A stretch of 64,000 bases of DNA, taken from NCBI GenBank assembly GCA_900317055.1, contig ONFF01000009.1:124001-188000 (forward strand), given 5' to 3'. The position numbers and the translations under genes are program-made. Source of the DNA: an uncultured Bacteroidales bacterium. Its GTDB lineage: Bacteria; Bacteroidota; Bacteroidia; Bacteroidales; F082. Each line of letters opens with the position of its first letter. Within the stretch, counting starts at the first letter, position 1. Below are positions 1 to 8,503 of the stretch, piece after piece. Under the pieces are notes generated by a model. The model searched no databases. It saw nothing but the letters and a program-made list of their open reading frames with translations, and was not told the origin of the DNA.

Positions 1-1316
1 GTGTGGTAGTCGTTGGTGATTTGTTCCAAAGTGTTGGAAAACAGATTGTAGACATAAATGTCGGGTTTGCCCATGCGGGTGGCAGCCAACACAATCTTAC
101 GACTCTTATGGGCATACGAGAACGAACTGACCTTCTGGAAATCGAAGAGATAGGTGCTGGCTTTCTTTCCGCTGTTGACATCCAAATTGTAGAGCTGGAT
201 TTTGCCTTCTTCCTCAAGGATGAACGACAGGATCTCGCCGTTGGGATGCCAAGCCAAAAGAGGGAACGAAGTGTCGATATTTTCATCGGAGCGGTAGCCT
301 GCCTTGAAGAGTTGTTGCCGTTTGCCGCTTTGCAGGTCTTGGAGCCAAAGGCGTATCTTGCCCTCATCGTTACTGACATAGGCGATGTATTTGCCGTTCG
401 GGCTAATAGAAGGCTGCGTGAAAGTGCGGTACTTCTTGTATTTCAGCTTCATCAGGTCGGTGGGCTGGTTGACCAAAAGGCTCTCGTAGCGCGCCTTGTA
501 GTATTCAAACCATTCCTCGACCAGTGCGTTGTATTCCTTGCCGGTGACATAGAGCAGCGATTTCTTCACATTTTGTGTGCTTTCAGCCAAGGTCATGATG
601 TCGTTGAACGACTTGCTGCCGTACTTTTCATCAATGAAATTCCAGAAGGAATAACCCGCAATCAAGGCGTCTTCATCGCGCAGATGGTTGATTTTCTTGT
701 AGCTACCCGATGTTATGCCGCGTTGCAGTTGGGCTTCCTTGTAACAGTCCCAGTTACTAGCGATGAAAGTCACCAAACCATCCTGGAACCATTGTGGTAT
801 GTCGTAGCGGTAACTGCTGCGCAGTTGCGAACCTATCGATGTGCCATTCATCACTTGGCTGAACAGCAGCCGAGCGATGCCTTCTCGGATTTGTGCTTCG
901 AAATGGGTGTAGTCGCCGTCGAAGTAAAGAATGACCTTTGTGCCTATGATTTTGGTGATGCCGCCCGTGTTGCCGTTTTCCTCTTCTTCAAGGTTGATGT
1001 TGCTCTGCTTGAAGTCGCCCTTGCTGTTGAACACAAGGAATTGGATTTTCTTGCTGAAGCGACTGTTTAGGCGGTTTTCCAACTGTGGAATCTGCTCTTT
1101 GGCGTAGGCTTGGGCATATTGGGCAAGGTCGTTGCCACCTTGGTAGAAATACACATCGAAGTTGTCGTTCATGTAGTACGACCAATGGAAGTCGCCATAT
1201 TGCACGCGGTTCTTACCGAAGGGCATGTTCATGCCGTTGTAGAACTGGGCATGAGCCATGGGAATCACGGCTATGAGAAGCAATAAGAGAATCGCGTATC
1301 GTTTTTTCGACAACAT
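1..1316 (-). CDS. TolB-like beta-propeller protein, C-terminal part outside window
   Basis: Reading leftward from ATG 1316, the protein starts with a signal peptide (MLSKKRYAI, then a hydrophobic run ending AHA before QFYNG), so it is exported. The first ~280 residues resemble the peptidase-MA-like region common in Bacteroidota proteins of this type. After that come WD40-like PD40 propeller units, seen as SPNGKYIAYVS and a second AWHPNGEILSF. The frame runs off the left edge without a stop, so over 430 residues are present and the real protein is longer. A minus-strand TATCTTTG lies at 1335-1342, about 20 bases before the start. Homologues are usually annotated as TolB-like translocation or DPP-like proteins; the exact role is unknown. 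The long plus-strand frame over the same bases is a shadow. Confidence 0.8.
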   Translation of the reverse strand, partial: MLSKKRYAILLLLLIAVIPMAHAQFYNGMNMPFGKNRVQYGDFHWSYYMNDNFDVYFYQGGNDLAQYAQAYAKEQIPQLENRLNSRFSKKIQFLVFNSKGDFKQSNINLEEEENGNTGGITKIIGTKVILYFDGDYTHFEAQIREGIARLLFSQVMNGTSIGSQLRSSYRYDIPQWFQDGLVTFIASNWDCYKEAQLQRGITSGSYKKINHLRDEDALIAGYSFWNFIDEKYGSKSFNDIMTLAESTQNVKKSLLYVTGKEYNALVEEWFEYYKARYESLLVNQPTDLMKLKYKKYRTFTQPSISPNGKYIAYVSNDEGKIRLWLQDLQSGKRQQLFKAGYRSDENIDTSFPLLAWHPNGEILSFILEEEGKIQLYNLDVNSGKKASTYLFDFQKVSSFSYAHKSRKIVLAATRMGKPDIYVYNLFSNTLEQITNDYH

Positions 1317-1375
1317 GAATACCAAATTAGCGGACAAAGATAGGCAATTTCTTTAGATTATTGTGGAAAAAACCT

Positions 1376-1383
1376 TATCTTTG
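1376..1383 (+). promoter_or_regulatory. -7 box for the MBL-fold gene
   Basis: TATCTTTG matches the Bacteroidota -7 consensus TAnnTTTG. No TTG sits at the usual ~19-base upstream distance, so only the -7 element is claimed. Confidence 0.5.
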
Positions 1384-1402
1384 CCCTCGCAAAAGAATGT
1401 AG

Positions 1403-1450
1403 GGCTTCGACAGACTCAACAACCTTAGGCCCTTGAGCCTGTCGAAAGGC
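1403..1450. repeat. Inverted pair of the CTTCGAC/GTCGAAG dispersed repeat
   Basis: The bases at 1403-1419 and 1433-1450 are inverted copies of the same motif (core TTCGACAGACTCAA against TTGAGCCTGTCGAA). The repeat lies between the promoter and the start codon of the MBL gene, so the transcript leader would fold into a hairpin. Related single copies are at 3555, 6047, 8322 and 23444. Confidence 0.75.
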
Positions 1451-1468
1451 CGTATCAAAAAAGATACT

Positions 1469-2110
1469 ATGCTTAAACTGGAACAATTTGTCTTCAATCC
1501 CTTTGCGGAAAACACTTATGTCGTTTACGATGACAACACCAAGGAATGTGTCATTATCGACCCAGGCTGCTCGAATGCAGGCGAGGAAAACGAACTCTTC
1601 GGTTTCATCGACAGCCATAACCTCAAGCCGTTGATGGCTATCAATACGCATGGCCATATCGACCATATCGTGGGTAACATCGCGGTGAAAAAGCGTTACG
1701 GTATCAAGGTGGCGGCGCATCCTAATGTGAAGAGCGATTTCCTTCGTTCGCGGCAACAGTCTGCTATGTTTGGGATGCCGCTTTTGGGTGACAGCGACCT
1801 TCCCGATATCGATTTGGAAGATGGCGAGATCATCAAGGTGGGGGAGAGCACCCTCGAGGTCATCAGCACGCCAGGCCATGCCATGGGAAGCATAAGTCTC
1901 TATGCCGAAATCGAGGGTTGGGTGTTCACGGGTGACGCGCTCTTCTGCCGCAGCATCGGCCGTACGGACTTTCCTGGTGGCAACTACGAGCAGCTTCGCA
2001 CCAACATCATCGAGCGGCTGTTCCATCTGCCCGATGATACGGAAGTATATTCCGGTCACGGCGAACTCACGACCATCTTTGATGAAAGAAAGTATAATAT
2101 GTTCCTTTGA
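1469..2110 (+). CDS. MBL-fold metallo-hydrolase (glyoxalase II-like)
   Basis: A 213-residue cytoplasmic metallo-beta-lactamase-fold hydrolase. The metal motif HxHxDH is at residues 61-66 (THGHIDH), followed by further ligands in TPGHAMG, FTGDALF and YSGHGE, which is the complete binuclear zinc set of the glyoxalase II-like branch. The start at ATG 1469 is preferred to an upstream TTG because the extra residues would be translated from a dispersed repeat. Its stop overlaps the start of the TPR gene (TGATG), so the two are probably cotranscribed. Likely substrates are thioesters such as S-lactoylglutathione-type adducts; the sequence does not decide which. Confidence 0.9.
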   Translation: MLKLEQFVFNPFAENTYVVYDDNTKECVIIDPGCSNAGEENELFGFIDSHNLKPLMAINTHGHIDHIVGNIAVKKRYGIKVAAHPNVKSDFLRSRQQSAMFGMPLLGDSDLPDIDLEDGEIIKVGESTLEVISTPGHAMGSISLYAEIEGWVFTGDALFCRSIGRTDFPGGNYEQLRTNIIERLFHLPDDTEVYSGHGELTTIFDERKYNMFL

Positions 2111-3516
2111 TGAAAAGGGTGTTTAACATATTGATTCTTTCTTTTTTGACTACTTTCATCTTCGCGCAGGATGAGACGCGGGTTATAGATAGCCTTGAAA
2201 GCGTCATGTCGAAGCAGGAAGGGCGCGAGAAGGTGGAGACTATGATGGAACTATCCAAGGTGTTCTTTGATTATTCGTTTGATGAGTGTATTGATTGGGG
2301 CGAGAAAGCTATTCAGGAAGCATCTCAATTCCACGATGAGGTATTATTGGCTAAGGCTTTTTGGAAAATTGGGATGAGATACCTTAACCATTATGAACTT
2401 GACTTGGCTCTTGAAAACTATAATAAGGCTTTGGAACTCCTTAAGAATAAAGATGATTCGGAATTGTTGGAGGATGTGTTGAACTACAAAGGTCGTGTTG
2501 AGTTGTTTATGGGTGATATGGATTCTGCATTGATGACTTATCAGTATGCGTTGCGAGTTTCTGAAAAACTTGGAGATGAACTGAATTGTGCGGATGTGAT
2601 CAACAATATGGCTTACATCTATTACCAACGGGATGAAATGGACAAATCTTTGGAGTATTTCAAAGAGGCAAGAAAAAGGTTCGAATTGGTTCAAGATACA
2701 TTGTCAATAGCGCAGTGCGACAACAACATTAGTAACATTTATGTTGAAAGGCAGCAGTTTGATGATGCGCTTTCATTATTGCAAAAGGTGATACCTGTAT
2801 TTGATCATTATCAAGATGAGGCTTCTTTGGCTCATGCATACCAAAATCTCGGAACAGCGTATGCAAGTGGTTTTGTCAAATGTGATTCGGCCTTGGTATA
2901 TCTGCAAAAATCAATCGTTTGTGCTGAAAATGTTGGTGACCAAATTACCTTGATTGAAGATGAGTTGGAATTGGCTGGTGTAATGCGGCAATTAAATAGA
3001 GAAGGGGAAGCAATAAGTCTTTATCAATCTGCATTGCATTCATCGGAAGCGATGGGTTACACCATTGGAATGATGGAAGCATATAAGAATCTCGGTATAC
3101 ATTACAATATTGTGGGCGATTTCACAACTTCTGCAGTTTATTTGAAAAGGTGTATGGACTTGGCCTCGGAGAAGGGCAACCAGTTATATGTCAATACAGT
3201 TCGTCCATATCTGATAGCCGATTATGCCCGACTGGGTCAGTTAATGGAGATGAAGAAGGAATTAGGTTTGATGCAAGATGAATATTTGGGTATTGTCAAT
3301 GAGAACAACGCATTGAGCGATGAATTGTCTCGCATCCAATCCAATGTAGAAGGCTTGTTGGAACAATACGAATTCCAATCCAAACAGATCCAAACTCTCC
3401 AATCCCAACGCAACCAATACCGGTTAGCCTTCTTCGGCTTGCTGGCTATTGCACTTTTTGTCTTGGCTTTGTTAATCGCCTACAAAATTGTTCGGAAAAA
3501 ACGAGCAAAAGTGTAA
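2110..3516 (+). CDS. Exported tetratricopeptide repeat protein with C-terminal membrane anchor
   Basis: A 468-residue protein with an N-terminal signal peptide (MKRVFNILILSFLTTFIFAQ). About eight TPR units run to residue ~380, followed by a coiled-coil stretch (SDELSRIQSNVEGLLEQYEF) and a single membrane helix (LAFFGLLAIALFVLALLIAY) with a basic tail. This is the sensor half of the Bacteroidota TPR histidine kinases, but here the protein ends after the membrane helix with no kinase domain. It may scaffold periplasmic proteins or be a kinase-less relic. The ATG overlaps the previous stop. The base composition is more AT-rich than the upstream gene. Confidence 0.8.
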   Translation: MKRVFNILILSFLTTFIFAQDETRVIDSLESVMSKQEGREKVETMMELSKVFFDYSFDECIDWGEKAIQEASQFHDEVLLAKAFWKIGMRYLNHYELDLALENYNKALELLKNKDDSELLEDVLNYKGRVELFMGDMDSALMTYQYALRVSEKLGDELNCADVINNMAYIYYQRDEMDKSLEYFKEARKRFELVQDTLSIAQCDNNISNIYVERQQFDDALSLLQKVIPVFDHYQDEASLAHAYQNLGTAYASGFVKCDSALVYLQKSIVCAENVGDQITLIEDELELAGVMRQLNREGEAISLYQSALHSSEAMGYTIGMMEAYKNLGIHYNIVGDFTTSAVYLKRCMDLASEKGNQLYVNTVRPYLIADYARLGQLMEMKKELGLMQDEYLGIVNENNALSDELSRIQSNVEGLLEQYEFQSKQIQTLQSQRNQYRLAFFGLLAIALFVLALLIAYKIVRKKRAKV

Positions 3517-3535
3517 AACCTTGAAAATAAAACCT

Positions 3536-3543
3536 TACCTTTG
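3536..3543 (+). promoter_or_regulatory. -7 box for ornithine aminotransferase
   Basis: TACCTTTG, followed by GC as is usual for this promoter class, 90 bases before the start codon. A dispersed repeat copy lies in the leader. Confidence 0.5.
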
Positions 3544-3554
3544 CACGCCGTAGC

Positions 3555-3579
3555 GGTCACTGAGCTGGTCGAAGTGCCC
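3555..3579. repeat. Dispersed repeat (CTGAGC-TGGTCGAAG type) in a leader
   Basis: A diverged copy of the motif GGTCnCTGAGCTnGTCGAAG. It sits in the untranslated leader of the aminotransferase gene. Confidence 0.6.
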
Positions 3580-3632
3580 GCCCTTTCTAGTGAGCAAATC
3601 TTAAATCTTTAAATTTTAAATAAACAACAATC

Positions 3633-4865
3633 ATGATCGAAAAAATCACATCATCACAACAAGCTATGGACCTGGAAGCCAAGTACGGTGCCCATAACTA
3701 TCACCCGCTGCCGGTCGTCCTCGCCAAGGGTAAGGGCGCCAAGGTGTGGGATGTCGAAGGAAAAGAGTATTTTGACTTCCTGTCGGCTTATTCCGCAGTC
3801 AACCAAGGTCACTGCCACCCAAAAATCATCAAGGCTATGACCGATCAGGCCGAACGCCTCACCCTCAGCAGCCGCGCCTTCTATAACGATGCTCTCGGCG
3901 TGTGGGAGAAATATGTGACTGAATACTTTGGCTACGACAAGGTGCTGCCCATGAACTCAGGTGCCGAAGCCGACGAGACGGGTCTGAAGCTCGCTCGCCG
4001 TTGGGGTGTCGTCAAAAAGGGTATCCCGAACGATAAGGTGAAGATCGTGTGCTGCGAAGGCAACTTCCATGGCCGTACCATCACCATCATCACGATGAGT
4101 AACGACCCAGAGTCGTATGCCAACTACGGCCCCATGACTCCCGGTTTCATCCGTATCCCTTACAACGATCCCGATGCCTTGGAACAAGTGCTGGCCAAGG
4201 AAGGTAAGGAAATCGCTGGTTTCCTGCTGGAGCCTATCCAAGGTGAGGCTGGTGTCTATGTGCCGGATGATGGCTACCTGAAGAAGTGCTATGATATCTG
4301 CAAGAAGTACAATGTGCTGTTCATGGCCGATGAGGTGCAGTGCGGTATCGCCCGTACAGGTAAGATGCTGGCCTGCGACCACGAAGGTGTGCGCCCCGAC
4401 ATCCTCATCCTGGGTAAGGCCCTCGGTGGCGGTGTGGTGCCGGTCTCTTGCGTGTTGGCCGACGACGACATCATGCTGAACATTAAGCCCGGCGAGCACG
4501 GCTCGACCTTCGGTGGCAACCCGATTGCTGCCCGTGTGAGCATCGCTGCCCTTGAGGTCATCAAGGAAGAACACTTGATGGAGAATGCCGAGCGTCTTGG
4601 TAAGATCTTCCGCGAGGAAATCGGCAAAATCAAGAGCCCGATGATTGAGAAGGTTCGTGGTAAGGGTCTGTTGAACGCCGTTATCATCAAGCCCAAAGAT
4701 GGCAAGGAAGCTTGGGATGTGTGCCTCAAGATGCGTGACCTCGGCCTGCTGGCCAAGCCCACCCACCAGCACATCATCCGCTTCGCTCCGCCCTTGGTCA
4801 TCACTGAGGCCGAGCTGCGCGAAGCCATTGAAATCATTAAGGAGGCCATCGCCTCGTTCGAATGA
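3633..4865 (+). CDS. rocD: Ornithine--oxo-acid aminotransferase
   Basis: A 410-residue PLP-dependent class III aminotransferase. It transfers the delta-amino group of ornithine to 2-oxoglutarate, giving glutamate semialdehyde and glutamate and linking arginine/ornithine with proline metabolism in the cytoplasm. The PLP-binding aspartate is in MADEVQ (D233) and the Schiff-base lysine in ILGKALGGG (K262); STFGGNP completes the cofactor site. Length and motifs match ornithine aminotransferases rather than acetylornithine aminotransferases, although the two families are close. The codon use is strongly biased and GC-rich in third positions, suggesting high expression. It is a monocistronic unit with its own -7 box and terminator. 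Confidence 0.92.
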   Translation: MIEKITSSQQAMDLEAKYGAHNYHPLPVVLAKGKGAKVWDVEGKEYFDFLSAYSAVNQGHCHPKIIKAMTDQAERLTLSSRAFYNDALGVWEKYVTEYFGYDKVLPMNSGAEADETGLKLARRWGVVKKGIPNDKVKIVCCEGNFHGRTITIITMSNDPESYANYGPMTPGFIRIPYNDPDALEQVLAKEGKEIAGFLLEPIQGEAGVYVPDDGYLKKCYDICKKYNVLFMADEVQCGIARTGKMLACDHEGVRPDILILGKALGGGVVPVSCVLADDDIMLNIKPGEHGSTFGGNPIAARVSIAALEVIKEEHLMENAERLGKIFREEIGKIKSPMIEKVRGKGLLNAVIIKPKDGKEAWDVCLKMRDLGLLAKPTHQHIIRFAPPLVITEAELREAIEIIKEAIASFE

Positions 4866-4890
4866 TTGATGAGTGAACCTCTGATCGTTT

Positions 4891-4919
4891 AGCCCGCCTG
4901 TTTGCAGACGGGCTTTTTT
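4891..4919 (+). terminator. Rho-independent terminator of rocD
   Basis: Stem AGCCCG / CGGGCT with inner pairing, followed by TTTTTTG. Confidence 0.85.
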
Positions 4920-4938
4920 GTTATAAAGATGTCGTTTT

Positions 4939-4969
4939 TTTGACAGTGTTGGTTTTTTGTCTATTTTTG
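4939..4969 (+). promoter_or_regulatory. Promoter of the nitroreductase gene
   Basis: TTTG at 4939-4942, 19 bases, then TATTTTTG at 4962-4969: a full match to the Bacteroidota primary-sigma consensus. The start codon follows 20 bases later. Confidence 0.75.
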
Positions 4970-4989
4970 TCAAGCAAAATGATACAACC

Positions 4990-5625
4990 ATGAAAAGAAA
5001 CTTTCTGATTTTAGCATTGGTTACCTTTGCCTTGTTCTTCACCAGCTGTTGCCAGAACGACAATGCAAACACCGACAACGAACAAAAGACTATGAGTACA
5101 ACGATGAACGACCTGCTGATGCGCCGCAGTGTGCGCAGCTACACCGATGAAGTACCTCCAATGGAGGTGATTGAAGAGATTTGCAAAGCCGGTACCTACG
5201 CTCCGACTGGCATGAATCGCCAAGCGCCCGTTATCGTGGCCGTTACCAATAAGGAAGTGCGTGATCGTTTGAGCAAATTGAACGCCGCCGTCTTTGGTCC
5301 CGACAACGATATGGATCCGTTTTATGGCGCTCCCGTGGTGTTGGTGGTTTTGGCCGACACAACTGCAGCCAGGACTTGGAAGGAAGATGGCTCACTTGTG
5401 ATGGGCAACCTGCTTAATGCAGCTCATGCCAAAGGTTTAGGCTCCTGCTGGATACATCGTGCCAAGGAGGTCTTCGAGACTGAAGAAGGCAAAGCTATCT
5501 TGAAAGATGCTGGCATCGAGAACGAGAATCTGGTTGGGATTGGCAACTGCATCCTAGGCTATACCGCTGGCGATTATCCCGAAGCAGCACCTCGCAAAGA
5601 CAACTACATCTATTGGATCAAGTGA
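4990..5625 (+). CDS. Nitroreductase-family lipoprotein
   Basis: A 211-residue FMN-dependent nitroreductase fold. MLMRRSVRSYTDEVP is the family's typical N-terminal FMN-binding motif (RRSVR), followed by AGTYAPTGMNRQ and a C-terminal GIGNCILGY. A lipoprotein signal (MKRNFLILALVTFALFFTSC) precedes the domain, so the protein should be anchored to a membrane on the periplasmic side. That is unusual for this normally cytoplasmic family but occurs in Bacteroidota. Substrate is unknown. Its last 8 bases overlap the last 8 of the convergent dus gene, and no terminator separates them. Confidence 0.85.
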   Translation: MKRNFLILALVTFALFFTSCCQNDNANTDNEQKTMSTTMNDLLMRRSVRSYTDEVPPMEVIEEICKAGTYAPTGMNRQAPVIVAVTNKEVRDRLSKLNAAVFGPDNDMDPFYGAPVVLVVLADTTAARTWKEDGSLVMGNLLNAAHAKGLGSCWIHRAKEVFETEEGKAILKDAGIENENLVGIGNCILGYTAGDYPEAAPRKDNYIYWIK

Positions 5626-6715
5626 CGATTCGGAGAGTGTGAGACCTGAAAACCGTATCCACCGCTTCTTCATAATCCTTTAGCGCATTGATTTTCTTAA
5701 TCTTGCGCCAAATGTCTTGTGGTTCATCGAAAGAATACATCAGGTACGACCATAGTTCTTTCATGCGCCCCAATACCTTCGGGCTGCCGCCCGCATGACG
5801 GAGGCGGTCTTCGTACAAGTCAAGGACATAGTTGTGTAGTCGTTCGGTTTTAGCCATTGCGAGTGAAGTATAGCAATTATCTGACACACGCTTTGCGTCA
5901 TTGCGAGGAACGAAGCAATCTAGAGAGTCACTTTCCTGGATTGCTTCATTGTCCTTCCTCGCTATGACGGAGGCCTTAATGTCCTCTGCCAAAAATGGAT
6001 TCGCCAGAATGCCGCGTCCAAGCATGAATTGGACTATGGTTTTGCAGGTCCCTGAGCTTGTTGAAGGGCCGTCGTTCAATGTTTTGTGAATCCTCTCAAA
6101 GCTTTCCACCGAAACAATATCCCCATTATACACCAAAGGTGCATTTATCTGAGGCATTAATTCCTTAAAGCGTTCCACATCAGCCTCTCCCTTGTAGAGT
6201 TGTTTACCGATGCGAGGATGAATGATTAATTCACTCAAAGGAAACTTGTTGAAAATCGGAATGATGGCATCAATCTCTTCTGGACTAAAATACCCTAAGC
6301 GGCATTTCACGCTGAACTTGATATCGATTTCTTCAAAAACTCTGTCCAGCATGGCCTCTACCTTGTCGGGATAGGGTAGTAGGCCACAGCCTCGTTTCTT
6401 GTTGGCTACCCTTGGAAACGGGCAACCCATATTGAGGTTGATTTCCTTGTACCCCAGTTCCTTGCATTGCTTGGCAAAACGCAAAATCTCCTCAGCGTCA
6501 GTGCTTAGGATTTGTGGCGTAAGTGTTTCCACATCGTTGCATCTTGGGTCGATTTCCTCGCCTTGCAGGTTCTTGGCGTGGTCTTCTTTATGGATGCCTG
6601 TGAAAAACGGCGTGTAGAATTTGTCGATGCCGCCGAAATGCCGTTTGAACACATTGCGGAAGGGCGCGTCGGTGATGCCTTGGAAGGGACCTAAAGAAAG
6701 AAGAGGTTGGTTCAT
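5618..6715 (-). CDS. dus: tRNA-dihydrouridine synthase with two repeat-derived insertions
   Basis: A 365-residue FMN enzyme that reduces uridine to dihydrouridine in the tRNA D-loop. The family motifs are present in order: DAPFR, NMGCPFP (catalytic Cys), KCRLGY, IHPRIGKQ, YNGDI and MLGRGILANP. Two stretches foreign to the family are in frame. A short one, DGPSTSSGT, comes from a CTGAGCTTG-type repeat (6047-6071). A longer one, ending LDCFVPRNDAKRV, comes from a palindromic CATTGCGAGG element (5896-5969). Both lie between conserved segments and probably form surface loops. ATG 6715 overlaps the lnt stop (ATGA), so the start is fixed by translational coupling. Confidence 0.88.
   Translation of the reverse strand: MNQPLLSLGPFQGITDAPFRNVFKRHFGGIDKFYTPFFTGIHKEDHAKNLQGEEIDPRCNDVETLTPQILSTDAEEILRFAKQCKELGYKEINLNMGCPFPRVANKKRGCGLLPYPDKVEAMLDRVFEEIDIKFSVKCRLGYFSPEEIDAIIPIFNKFPLSELIIHPRIGKQLYKGEADVERFKELMPQINAPLVYNGDIVSVESFERIHKTLNDGPSTSSGTCKTIVQFMLGRGILANPFLAEDIKASVIARKDNEAIQESDSLDCFVPRNDAKRVSDNCYTSLAMAKTERLHNYVLDLYEDRLRHAGGSPKVLGRMKELWSYLMYSFDEPQDIWRKIKKINALKDYEEAVDTVFRSHTLRIVT
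5896..5969. repeat. Palindromic CATTGCGAGG/CGAAGCAATC element inside dus
   Basis: Left arm 5896-5920 (CGTCATTGCGAGG...GCAATC) and right arm 5938-5969 are inverted copies around a ~17-base centre. A second copy is inside hemW (23816-23894). Both share extra sequence upstream (CGCTTTGCGTCATTGCGAGG), and both are read on the minus strand in the same frame. Confidence 0.85.
6047..6071. repeat. CTGAGCTTG dispersed repeat inside dus
   Basis: GGTCCCTGAGCTTGTTGAAG followed by GGCCG. It is translated in frame on the minus strand as GPSTSSGT. Confidence 0.8.
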
Positions 6716-8379
6716 CTTTTCTTTCTTGTGGTGGTTTTGGCCGCCTTCCTGTTCTTGCCAAGGTCTAAAAATGACTTGGCAATCCATGTGATGAGCAGCA
6801 CGAAGGTGACATACACCGCGATGCGGCTGAGGTAGTCGCCGTTCTTGGCGTAGAAAGTGACTTCCTTGTTGGCTTTCAAGGTTGTTTTGATGGCGTCAGG
6901 TTCCCAGTATTTGGTTTGTTGCAGCACATCGCCGCGCTGGTTGAAGAAACCCGAGCGACCCGTATTGGCCGAGCGAGCGATACAGCGGCGGTTTTCGATG
7001 GCTCTCAATTTGGAGAACTCGAAATGCTGCTTATAACCTGGCGTGTCGCCCCACCAACCGTCGTTGGTGATGACAAAGATTAGGTCGGCGCCTTTCTTGC
7101 AGAAGCTGCCGACATACTCGCCGAAAGCCGACTCGTAGCATATCGGCACAGCCACCTTATGTCCGTCAAAGGTCATGACTTTCGATTCGGGGTCGGTCTT
7201 CAAAGTGCCACGAGCTATGCCCATGGTGAGGCTGAAGTTGCGTAGGAAGCCCATCCATTCGGGGATGGCCTCCACCGCTGGAGTAAGTTGCGACTTGTTG
7301 CGGTGCTGCAAGCCGTCACTATTGATGAGTAAGGCCGAGTTGTGACAATAGTAGTATTTGTCTGTGCCATCAATATGACGCGCTGGAAAATCATCTTCCA
7401 TGCCTTTTGGCACCCACTCGTAGGTGGTGCCTCCGATGACGAAAGATAGTTGTGGAAACCGTGAGACGTAATCATTCAAGGTTTTGAGTGCCTTGACCTT
7501 CTCGGTTTCATGCAGCCAGATGCCTTCCTGGATGGCCGATTCGCTGCTGACGATGAAGCGCGTGTTGGGTGTCACCAAGGGTAGCGACAAATTAATGTTG
7601 TTTTGGATGACTTGGTCGTAGAAATGGCTGTCAAACTGTTCGTTCCACGGGTCGCAGTTTTGCTGCACGACGATGACTTCCGTGTCAGTACCTTGGTCTT
7701 CATAGTGCTTGTAAATCCTTGTGCTGATAATGATAGGCACGAGGAGAATAACTGCTTCGAGGCCGATGCTGATCAAGATGGGTTTCGCCGTTTTGGTTTT
7801 GAAGAACTGAAGGATGTTGGCTATCAGTATGTTGACTATCAATACCCATAGGGTTCCGCCAGCTACCCCCGTGTATTCATACCACTGCACCCAGCTGACT
7901 TGGCTTGTAAATACATGGCCCAAGTTGAGCCATGGCCATTTGATGGCCCAATGGTAGGTGAGCAGCTCAAAAGCCATCCAGTAGGGGATGAGGATGAAAT
8001 TGCCCCAAGGATTGTTGCACACTTTCTTTTTTGTGAGGTGGAATAGCCAAAATACGGTGGCCATAAAAAGCGCGTTTAGTAGCCAAGCCAATATGGCGGC
8101 AGGAGTGGAGTTCCACACCCACCAGGTTGTAGCTACATTCCATACGAAGAAGGCGAGAAACGAAAGCCAAAACATCCTGCCTCGTTCGCCTTCCGCGATG
8201 AAGCCTTCAAGCAGCAATAAAGGGACGAAAGCAATGAAAATGAAAGGAGCAATGCCCCAAATAGGCCAAGCTGCCGTGAGCAAACCTCCACTCAAAATAG
8301 CTAAAATTATATTCCGTGTCCGCGGCCCTTGTGCCTGTCGAAGGGTCGCTGTCCCTTTGTTATTTGTCTTTTTCTTCAT
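6712..8379 (-). CDS. lnt: Apolipoprotein N-acyltransferase
   Basis: A 555-residue inner-membrane enzyme that adds the third acyl chain to the N-terminal cysteine of lipoproteins. Several membrane helices fill the first ~220 residues. A nitrilase-like domain follows with the triad regions SSESAIQEG (Glu), RNKSQLTP (Lys) and VPICYESAFG (Cys), and a last helix sits near the C terminus. Residues 12-20 (TLRQAQGPR) are translated from a dispersed repeat in the cytoplasmic tail. The gene's stop overlaps the dus start. Many lipoproteins in this window would be its substrates. A minus-strand TACCTTTG at 8400-8407 is the likely -7 box. Confidence 0.92.
   Translation of the reverse strand: MKKKTNNKGTATLRQAQGPRTRNIILAILSGGLLTAAWPIWGIAPFIFIAFVPLLLLEGFIAEGERGRMFWLSFLAFFVWNVATTWWVWNSTPAAILAWLLNALFMATVFWLFHLTKKKVCNNPWGNFILIPYWMAFELLTYHWAIKWPWLNLGHVFTSQVSWVQWYEYTGVAGGTLWVLIVNILIANILQFFKTKTAKPILISIGLEAVILLVPIIISTRIYKHYEDQGTDTEVIVVQQNCDPWNEQFDSHFYDQVIQNNINLSLPLVTPNTRFIVSSESAIQEGIWLHETEKVKALKTLNDYVSRFPQLSFVIGGTTYEWVPKGMEDDFPARHIDGTDKYYYCHNSALLINSDGLQHRNKSQLTPAVEAIPEWMGFLRNFSLTMGIARGTLKTDPESKVMTFDGHKVAVPICYESAFGEYVGSFCKKGADLIFVITNDGWWGDTPGYKQHFEFSKLRAIENRRCIARSANTGRSGFFNQRGDVLQQTKYWEPDAIKTTLKANKEVTFYAKNGDYLSRIAVYVTFVLLITWIAKSFLDLGKNRKAAKTTTRKKR
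8322..8349. repeat. CTTG-CTGTCGAAGG dispersed repeat at the 5' end of lnt
   Basis: GCGGCCCTTGTGCCTGTCGA followed by AGGGTCGC, a member of the same family as the copies at 1403, 3555, 6047 and 23444. It is translated in frame on the minus strand. Confidence 0.7.
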
Positions 8380-8479
8380 AGTTTTTTCAAAAAATCGGGC
8401 AAAGGTACGATTTTTTGTCTGTAACGTTCATGCAATCGCTTTTTTTCTCCAAAACAAGCTTTTATATCAAAAAATCAAC

Positions 8480-8487
8480 TATTTTTG
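8480..8487 (+). promoter_or_regulatory. -7 box of the kinase/peptidase/PqqD/NTase operon
   Basis: TATTTTTG followed by C, 17 bases before the start codon at 8504. No clear -33 element. Confidence 0.5.
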
Positions 8488-8503
8488 CACAAAATTTCAC
8501 AAA

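Noticed and set aside
3-1070. 355-codon plus-strand frame at the left edge
   Set aside because: It is antisense to the TolB-like gene, which has a signal peptide, PD40 motifs and a promoter; the plus-strand product has no recognisable motif.
3957-5078. 373-codon minus-strand frame opposite rocD
   Set aside because: Shadow of a strongly codon-biased gene; it crosses the rocD terminator and the nitroreductase promoter and has no domain.
7988-8503. Upstream extension of the HprK-like gene
   Set aside because: Those codons are antisense to lnt and contain the -7 box; the domain starts at ATG 8504.
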